A model generated the notes under the pieces. The model made no database searches, was not told the origin of the DNA, and worked only from the letters and a program-made list of their open reading frames with translations. Positions 34,996 to 45,000 of a DNA stretch of 64,000 bases are shown in pieces (positions within the stretch are counted from its first letter, which is position 1; each line of letters starts with the position of its first letter). This DNA is from Asterella californica. Its lineage: Eukaryota > Streptophyta > Marchantiopsida > Marchantiales > Aytoniaceae. The translations under genes and the position numbers were made by a program. The DNA is taken from positions 28,891,501 to 28,955,500 of the forward strand of contig JAYKYS010000001.1 of the NCBI GenBank assembly GCA_036924285.1, given 5' to 3'.

Positions 34996-36030
34996 ATGCA
35001 GCAAGCAAGCGAACGAAAAGCGGCTGAGAAAGGTGACCCTGACAAAATACTATTTGTTAAAGGTTTCGACAAAAGCCCTGGCGAAATGGCGGTATGAATA
35101 TTGTAATTCCGTACAATTTTGGGTGCTTTTCATCATAGACGTGCCTATTTGTTTGCTAGCTGCGAAACGTGTCTTAAGAATTTTTGGTACATTTCCATAA
35201 CTGTTTCGTGCAGATAAAGGAAGCGCTCAGGAAGCATTTCGCCTCTTGTGGTGCAATCATTAGCATTCGCGTTCCAACAGACAAAGACACACAGGAGATC
35301 AAAGGGTATGATTTAATCCCATGGCCCTACCGGTTAGAATATACACTCTCTCCAGTCAAGATGTACCAAGATATACATACGCTCCAGCTTCTGTTCAGTC
35401 CCCTTTCTAGTTCTGAAAATGGTCTGCAGCAATATGGTTACTTGAGGAAGGAGTAGGATGAAGGTTTGCAGTGATTATTCAGCGCTTTGAGTCAGTGGTT
35501 CTTCTAAAATGTGTCTCCCATAAGCTGTCCTGTATGATTTTATTTCATGTGTTTCCTCATAATTTGGAAATTTTCTTCCTTACACCGGTATTGTGGCGTT
35601 GTATTCTCTCGTAGAACTTTGTTTTACTGCATATCACCATGAGTTTCGTATTCAGTCAGGTTCATATGAAGTGATACGAGAACAGCAAGGCAGAAAGTCT
35701 ACTCGCGGATGCGTGTAGTAAAATTTCCCTCGGTCTTCCTTAAACTAGTTCAGTCTTACAGCTGTCTGGAAACGCCCCTAATTCACTTTTATTGGGAACG
35801 TTTTAAATCTTGATACTCCAAGAGTTTTGCCCCAAAGGAAAGACTATCCTTGTAGCGTCGTCCTTTCTAACGCTGGATATCCTAACTTTTCCTGATTTCA
35901 GGTTTGCATTTGTTGCGTTCAAAGAGAGGGAAGGGCTAGAAAAGGGTTTGGAGCTTAATGAGTCAGACTTCCTTGGACATACGCTTGAGGTTAACGAGGC
36001 TGGTCAAGGAGGAGGTGGGGGCGGGGTAGG
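34996..36030 (+). other. RRM 1
   Basis: RNP2 ILFVKGFDK (exon ending 35091), helix exon 35214-35305 (92 nt, IKEALRKHFASCG), RNP1 FAFVAF. VAF instead of VEF is unique to this unit. The linker is a short GGGGGVGG. Confidence 0.85.
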
Positions 36031-39000
36031 TGGTACTCGAGGCGATCCTGAGAAAACAGCATTTGTGAAAGGTTTTGACACAAGCCTCGGTGAAGAGGAG
36101 GTACGTTTTTCATTGTAAGGCGGAAAATCAGCTCGTCCTCGTCTGTTCCTCGTAATTCGCTTGATTCTGCGTCCAGCTTAGTAATGCGTGGTGTCTTACA
36201 TTGCAGATACGGAATATATTAAAGGCACATTTTGAACAATGTACCATCGTGAAAATTCGTGTACCTACAGACAAGGAAACTGGTGAAATAAAAGGGTAAG
36301 TTGTTCTGCCATGGGAGAGTCTTTCTTCTGTTCCATGTAATGATAACCAAAACGTAGGAAACAAAGTGTACTCGGTTGCCAAGAAATTTATCTGCTGACA
36401 AAGTGAACTTCTGGGAGCACGGTATATAAGATCCGTTTTTCCGTTAAGAGCCTTGTCGTCCCAAATCCCATTTGTTAAGGCTAAGTTCATCTCCGATAAT
36501 CAGATATTGTAGTGATAACTGACTTTAACCACCTTCTAAGCTTTCATACAATTCACAAACGGTGGATAGTAGTCATCACGCCTTTTCTGTGCCATGAAGA
36601 GAGGTTTCCCTTGTTATATCTAACGGCACCTCACGCATGGCCCTGATGGTGACCGTGTACTTCTTTGATTTTTGCTACGAGTATGCCAAGTACTTGCGAT
36701 TAGTGTGTTGATCCATGACAAGTACGATCAAATTGTATTATGCTGTAGCAAAATGTGTGCAAAATGGCAGTTGATAAGGTTGAATTTTCCTCCGTAGTGG
36801 TGAATGTGAATTGCACGGTTGTTGAATTACTATGTTGGAACGTCACGTCGGATGTATAATCCGAAGGTCTTTTGTTTCAGTGAAAAGCAGTCAGCTTACG
36901 CATGTGAAGCTACTTTTGTGGATTCTTTCTCTTGCAGGATGGCGTTTGTGGAGTTCGATGACATAGATTCTTTGGAAAAAGCCACAGAGCTGAACCAAGT
37001 TGATAAAAATGGAGTTACCTTGACCATAAACGCCGCTGGACAAGGCGGGGGTGGTGGACTTGGGGGAGACGGTGGGGCTCGTGGTCGGGGTGATCAAGAA
37101 AAGACCGTATTTGTTAAAGGTTTTGAAAGATGCCAAGATGAAGCAACGGTAAAGCTGAAATCTTTTAAGGTCCCCAGCAAGAGTCGTTACGGTCTGCTGT
37201 GCAAGTTTGGGACTTAATAAGTCAGTACACCGTTAGTCGTAATTAGCTGGTGAAGAGAATCACCTATCAAGCAGCACATATTTTCTTTTAAGTTATAGTT
37301 TGAGAGAACTAAAAATTAAAAATTATTTTCTAACATATTTATGTGTGCTTCACTGCAAAATGCACGTGATGTTCTTCTTTGCCGCAATTAGTTGTTCATT
37401 ATACAGTAAAGTTTTGAGTTTTGCGAGATAGCACACCATACCTAAATTCCTATGGCTTAGAATATGGCACCACATGATTTAGTGTGGAGTCTCAAACTCC
37501 GCACTAATCTAGGTTCCACACTAATTTTTATTCTATATTAATTACGATGAACGGTGTACTGACTGCGCACGGTTGCCCTGTAAAGGTTCGAGATAGTTTG
37601 AAGAAACACTTCGCCGACTGTGACATTGTTAACATTCGACTTCCAACGGATAAGGAGACCGGAGAACTTAAAGGGTATGGTTCTTGTGAGAAGTTGGGAA
37701 CTTCGTTAAAATGGAGAAGATGGCATTTGACAGTGGATGTTTCCGGTTGTCTCCTACTTTGCTGCATAGATCAACTGAATGGCACATTCCTTGTGGATTC
37801 TTCTTTGTGGTGCAGTATTGCGTTCGTGGAATTTAGCGACTTTGGTTCTGTAACCAAAGGTCTAGAACTGGATGGAGTTGAAAAAGATGGACAGACCTTG
37901 GCGGTCAATGCGGCTGGACAAGGAGGTGGTGGAGGTGGGGCAACGTTCGGTGGTGGGCGGGGCGATCCAGATAAGACTGTGTTTGTCAAGGGATTCGATA
38001 AGTCTCTCGAAGAAAACGAGGTGAGGCGAACTCTGTGTTCAAAAAGAAATCATTGCTGTATCTTATGGGCTTGTTAATTCTGACTTGGTGCGCTACTTCA
38101 TGTGCAGATTCGTACCAGTTTGAAGGAACACTTTAGTGAGTGTGATATTGCCAGTATCCGCATCCCCACTGACAAAGAGAGTGGGGAAATCAAAGGGTAC
38201 ACATGGCTCTCACCTCATGCCATGACTCGCATCCATATATAACATGTCTTTATTCCACCCCATGTGAAGCTAAATGTACAATGAGTCTACCTGAGGAATC
38301 GTTCTTTCTGCACAGGTTCGCGTATGTGGAATTTGTTGACATGGTCTCAGTGACAAACGCTACGGATCTCGACGGAAAAGAGGTCAACGGCCAGGCTCTG
38401 GTTATTAATCCCTCTGGTCAGGGAGCTGGAGGAGGACGAGGCGGTGGAGGTTTCGGGGATGGAGGCGGTGGAGGGTTTGAAGGAGATTTTGGAGGCGCCT
38501 ATAGTGGTGGAACCTTTGGAGCTTATAGTGGACCCAGTAGTGGTCGTGGTCGGGGAGACCCTGAGAAGACAGCCTTCGTGAAAGGGTTTGACAAATATGG
38601 ATCAGAAGACTCGGTAAGTCCTTAAGTCTTTGAAACGGTTACTTATGGCTTATGCATTCAAAGCGCAAAATATCTCTCATACAACCCGTCCCTTGTGTTG
38701 TAACTAGGTTGCTACAACATGTGTGGAGTGTAATGGGATATATGCATCCAGTATTAATCATGCGTACATTGATACATCCCGCAGATACGAAGTTCTCTAA
38801 TGTCTTTCTTTGAGGGTTGTGATATAGCGAACGTGCGAATACCAACTGATCGAGATACTGGTACAATTAAAGGGTAAGGTGTCTGCTAAACTTGCCGTTT
38901 TGTTTACGGTATTGAGCCTGTTGCTCTTCGTGTCTGCTTGTGAAGCAGCATCAGCATATATCCCCCTGCCTTCTTGGGCGTCTACTGGGACAGGGACGTC

Positions 39001-42000
39001 ACTTCTTTTTCATAAGTTATTTTCTCCTTGGTACAGGATGGCGTATGTGGAATTCAATGACATGGACTCAATGAACAAAGCTCTTCAGTTTGATGGGCGA
39101 GACCTTAATGGTCAGACGTTGGTTGTGAACCCGTCCGGACAAGGAGGTGGATTGGGAGGCAGCGCAAGTGGCCGTGGTCGTGGAGATCCTGAAAAGACAG
39201 TCTTTGTGAAAGGATTTGACAAGGATCAGTCGGAAGACTTGGTAGGACCAGCCTATGCTTCGAGAACTACACACAAGTCACAGACTGATCAGCTCGTTGT
39301 CTAGATCTTTTGTGTAAACAATCCAGTTGCAGTTCCATACAAGGGAGTACCATTTCCGGCAATGTGCTCTGTGCTATACATTTCCGTTGGTCCCCCCTTG
39401 GTTACTTCCATTCGCCAACATGATGTTTAAAGTTTGCGCACCTTCACACCCGTTTTTGCTACTCACTATGTACTTCGCTTGGAAATCGGGAAATGTGCGT
39501 CTTGCTACACATTCCCATCGGCACACCCTTCGGTTACAAAGAATTCGCTAACTCCGCTTGACAGTTTAGCGCACATTCGGCCCCTATTGGCTAGTTACTA
39601 TGTACTTGGCCCCGTGTTAACCTCTGTACTAGAGTGTGGTCCCTGATAAAATCTGCCATTCTTGACGTATGCATACATGTACTTCGCTGGGTTACCTCTG
39701 TACTAGAGAGTGGTCCTTGATAAAATCTGCCATTCTCTGACGTATGAATATATGTACTTCGCTGGCCGGTTTTGGGGGTTATCTTAAAAGTGTGTGAGCG
39801 TAGTCTGATTCGTTCTGCTATACTCGCACACCAACATATCAACAATCCAGTTGACTCCGTAAGCTTCCAGAAATTTGATTGTCGTTTGATGGTATCATTT
39901 TGCAGATCAAGACATCCATAAGGGAGTATTTTGCTGGCTGTGATATTGTTAATATTCGTCTACCAGCAGACAGAGAGAGTGGTGAATTCAAGGGGTACGT
40001 TATTGATGAAGTTTGACTCGAGGAAACTTCTGTCCTTCTTTTGGTGGTTCCTGGTAAGTGGTGGTAATTAGCAGGCCCGCGACACCACTCTTTGAAAGGG
40101 CGGAATTCCTTCTGAGTTTTTCCTGTCTTTTCAGGATTGCTTTTGTCGAATTTAGCGACTTTGAATCGGTGGGGAAAGCCACATCGCTGAATGCGGTAGA
40201 CGGTAACGGCCAGACTTGGAGAGTAAACATGTCCGGTCAAGGCGGCGGTGAAGGTTTTGGTGGGGGAAATCGTGGGGATCCTGAGAAGACTGTCTTTGTT
40301 AAAGGGTTCGATAAGTTTCAAAGCGAGGACTCTGTACGACCAACAACAAGGACTTTCGAAGTCTCAATTGATTTTCGTACTTCGAGTTCCCTGTAACTGT
40401 CTCGTGTTTTCTCTCGAGTGTCAAAAATAAATCTGATTTTCATGGAGTTGTCTGTTTCTGCAGATCCGAACTTCCTTGACGAAGCACTTCGCTGGTTGTG
40501 ACATCGTAAACATACGTGTACCAACCGACAAAGAAAGCGGAGACATTAGAGGGTATAAACTCTTTATACTATGTCACAGTTGCAAAGCTGCACCCTCAAT
40601 TATGACAGCGGGTTCTTCCCTGTAAACTTTCAAAAGTTCTAAATCACTTCCTGTTACAGATTTGCGTTCATTGAGTTCGGTAACGTGAGTTCAGTGACGA
40701 AAGCGCTCACGCTGGATGGGGAAGAAGTGGAGGGCCAGACTTTGGTCGTCAATGCTTCTGGACAAGGAGGCGGTGGAGGTTCTGGAGGTCGAGGAGGAAG
40801 CTATGGAGGTGGGGGTGGTCGTGGAGATACGGAGAAGACTGCGTTCGTGAAAGGCTTCGACAAGTCTCAGACTGAAGACTCGGTAAGACAATTAGTGTGC
40901 CTGTATGTTCATCCTGTTCCATCCGATACTTTTGTTAAGACATTTTCTGGTCTAGTGTTTTTGTTACCGTAGTTCACTTGCAGTTGCTAAGCTGTGGCGA
41001 TATGGGTACATTTGGGCCAGGACTGACTTGAACTGTTGGATTTTCCGAATATAGGTACGAACAGCTTTAAAGGATCTCTTTTCTCAGTTCAACATTTTAA
41101 ATATGCGCATACCAACAGACAGAGACAGTGGTGAACTGAAAGGGTACGTCATTTTCCGCGCATCAAGTGATTGAGTAAATACACTGTAATCTGAATGGGT
41201 TCTACGCGTCCTCGTGGATTCTCAGGACCTAGACAACAACTTGAGGATTACATTTTTTGTGTTCTGTATTAAGTTTAGGTCCTTACGGCTGTCTGTACTT
41301 TTCAGTTGACTCATCTTGTTAAGCAAGTTCAGCCCTCTCGAGATTCAAAAAGTTTTTTGTTTCGACAGAATCGCTTTCATAGAGTTCGGTGACATGGACT
41401 CAATGTCCAAAGCTCTAGAACTAAACGGACAAGAACTCAATGGCCAAATGCTGGTCGTCAATTCCGCAACTCAAGGTTGTGGTGGTGGTGGTGGATATGG
41501 AGGAGCCGGGGGTGGTAGGGGTTCTGATAAAACGGTATTTGTGAAAGGTTTTGATAAGTCGGAGAATGAGAACTCGGTAAGCCCGTGTTTCAGGAACGAT
41601 GATAGAGTTGAGGGGATGAATGCTCTGAGAGTTATATGCTGCTAAAGGTGTTTAGTTGCGGCATGTCTTACATTGCTGTCTGAAATGGTGTGTATTCCCG
41701 CTACGGTCATCTTTTGCCCCTTCGTTGACATACATGTATGTGATATGTTAAGACTCGAGACGGTCTCACGGAGCATTTCTCCTCCTGCGGTGAAGTTGTC
41801 AGCATCCGTTTGCCTGCAGACAAGGACAGCGGAGGCCTTAAGGGGTAATTGTTCAAGTCCTGTCTTGCATCGGAGTCTCCCTTCGCATGTGCATGTTTGG
41901 CTTAACCCTGATCTTCGGTTCGAGTTAGTTGTACAGGTTCATCTTCTAGATTTTATTAGGAGTGCCGCTGTAATTGTAATTGCCTCCGGGAAACTTCTTG

Positions 42001-45000
42001 TGGCTCACGGAAGCTTTAACTTTCAAGGGTGTCAAAGGGTCTTAGCTAGAAGGTTTGGGTTGCGTTGATTATATGTTTACCATTACTCGCTGGTTGTGAT
42101 ATGGACTCATGTCTTGCAGGTTTGCTTATGTGGAATTCGGTGATAAAGATGCCGTTAGTAGAGCTTTGGAGCTTAACAATTCAGACTTTAAAGGACGAAG
42201 TTTAGTAGTGAATGAGGCCGGTGCACGTGGAGGTGGAGGTGGAGGGGATGGTACATATCAATCGACTACGACAAGCACTTACAGCGCGGGTACCTTTTCA
42301 GAATCTTATTAGATAGTGGGAGGTTTAGGAGATTCTGGTTGCTTATACTTGACGTCTTAAAGAATAAAATATTGACCTTCTCATGATGGCAGGTGCGTTT
42401 TGGGGGGACCAGTTTGCTAGCGGGGCGGACGGTGTAAGTCTCACATGGGGAGGACCTGGAGGGGAAGGGAGTAGTTTTGGTGGTGGAGGTGCCAGTGTTG
42501 GAGGGTTTGATGGAGGAAGTACTTTTGGTGGTGGTCGTGGCAGGGGAGATCCAGACAAAACAGCCTTTGTCAAAGGTTTTGACAGAGATCAGGATGAGGA
42601 AGCGGTGAGTATATGTCCAATCGGTTTTAAGGATCTGAGGTTGCTGGGGGTAGCGAATGGGTCAGCCGCAATAGTGGGATGCTTTGGAATTCAGATGCAT
42701 TCCTGTTTGGCAGATGAACTGACTCACTTGTTCATGTATCCAGATAAGGGATGCTTTGATGAAGCATTTTGAAGACTGTGGAGTCGTCAAAATGCGGATT
42801 CCTACTGACAAGGAGTCGGGAGCGATTAAAGGGTCGGTTCTTTTTCTATCCATATCTGGAGTATGTCGAGATGCCCTGATCCGTCATCAATATTTTAGCG
42901 TTGCTTCAAACTTAAGTTGCTTTTGACGAAGTTGCTTGTGACGTAATGTATAGATCGACTGCATGGAGTCGGATCTCGTTTCTAGAGTTGTCCTTGTTCG
43001 TGTATGAATGTTCTACAAGTCAAGGAACGAATGACCTGTACTATGGTATCGCTTGGATGAAAAACCTGCACTGTTTCATAAAACGCTCCTCCAAGTTGTA
43101 GATATCCTCTATCGTTCTATATCGGCTAATGCCAAATAGAGGTTGATTTTGCGTCTTCAGAATTGCCTTCGTCGAATTTGGCGAGAAAGAAGGTTTAGCG
43201 AAGGCCATACAGCTAAATGGTGAAGAATGCTGCGGGCGAACTTTAGTAGTACATGAGTCGGGGTTGACAGGAACAGGAGGTGTTGGTGGAGGAACATATG
43301 GTGGTAGTCGTGGTCGCGGTGATCCCGAGAAGACGGTATTTGTGAGAGGTTTCGACAAACATCGTGGGGAGGATGCTGTAAGTAAGACACCTAAGTTTGT
43401 GGGTGTTTCACTTTTGTAAACACGTAGAAAGTGGCATAACCTGATCATCATTTGGGTCATTCTTGGCCAGATTCGAACAACTCTGAAGGAGCACTTCTGG
43501 GGTTGTGATATCGTCGCCATCCGTATACCAACAGACAGAGATACTGGGGAAGTGAAGGGGTAATCTTATCTATAACATCTTAGCTTGTTGACTAAACAAT
43601 CTTTGCTAGAAGTGGCATCCTTTGATGATCTGATCTCATTGATAGGCAGATGTTGGACAGGCTTCCTCAAAGAGTACGTTTTGTACAGGATTGCATTTGT
43701 GGAGTTCAGCGATGTGGCATCAATGTCGAAAGCTCTTGAACTTGACGGGATAGACGTAAAAGGTCACACATTGGTGGTGAATGCATCCGGGCAAGGTGGC
43801 GGCGGTGGCGCTGGAGGTTTTGGTGGCGGCAGTCGTGGTCGGGGGGATCCTGAAAGAAGCATATTTGTCAAAGGTTTTGACAGAAGTGATGGCGAGGATA
43901 CGGTGAGTCTCTCAAAACATTAAGGTAAACGAGTTTATAAAGTTGTCCTGGTTGTCTCGGACGTATTCTCCTAAACTACCGGTCTTTTTGGTGTCGAACA
44001 GACTCGAGAAAATTTGAAACTCCATTTTGTTTCTTGTGGCGAAATCACCAACGTCCGCATCCCAATCGAGAGAGATACAGGAGAAATCAAGGGGTTAGTA
44101 TATGTTTTATGCATTCTAGCTGAACGTGCTCAAATCAGTAGTACTGGTTCTGAAACCTACGTTATTTGCCCCAGCGAGACCTTTAGGAGGAAGTTCCTTT
44201 GCATCCCCCGCAGATGTTTTCATCCACAGCTCTACCACGTCAGCCAGTTTGAGCTGGGTTATCATGTACCAGTTTGAGCTGGCTTATGTATCATATCTAT
44301 GCAGTAGAATGTTCGAAGCTTTTATGCCCTCGATGTACGGAGGTATGAAACTTCGATGCTAGTTTCCTTCAACAATACTTGCCATCTCGGCGTGCTGTAT
44401 CCCGCAAGTCTGATAAGAACATATTTTCAACTGCGCAGCATCGCATTCGTGGAGTTTGGCGATGTGGACTCAGCATTGAAGGCCGTTGCTATGGACGGGC
44501 AGGAGTTGAATGGTAGGCGTTTAGTGGTAGAAGAGGCAGGACAACCTGCAGCAGGTGGAGGTGGAATAACTGGTGAAGCGAGCTTTGGTGGGGGGAGTCG
44601 GAACCGTGGTGACAATGATAAGACAGCCTTTGTCAAGGGTTTTGATAAATCGAGAAGTGTAGATATGGTACGTTTTTGATATATCACATGAACAATCCAA
44701 ACCGATCGTGAGCCAGATTTATCATGGGGACCTCTCTGATGCCGGGAACTTTGTCTACAGATACAACGGCTGCTAACTGATCATTTCAGCGACTCCGGCG
44801 ACGTTGTCCACGTTCGTGTCCCTCCTGACCGGGATAGCGGAGACTTGAAAGGGTAAGTCTTGTATGGAGGGACCAGGTTTACCAACGATATTTTGGGTGC
44901 CGTAGCGGCGTATCTTGGAGAATAATGGTGTTTCTTGTCTTGTTCTACAGCATCGCCTTTGTGGAGTTCCGTGATAGGCTATCTCTGTCAAACGCCTTAC

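Noticed and set aside
42343..42573. Pro-rich minus-strand frames opposite the RRM linkers
   Set aside because: They are antisense reflections of Gly-rich coding sequence.
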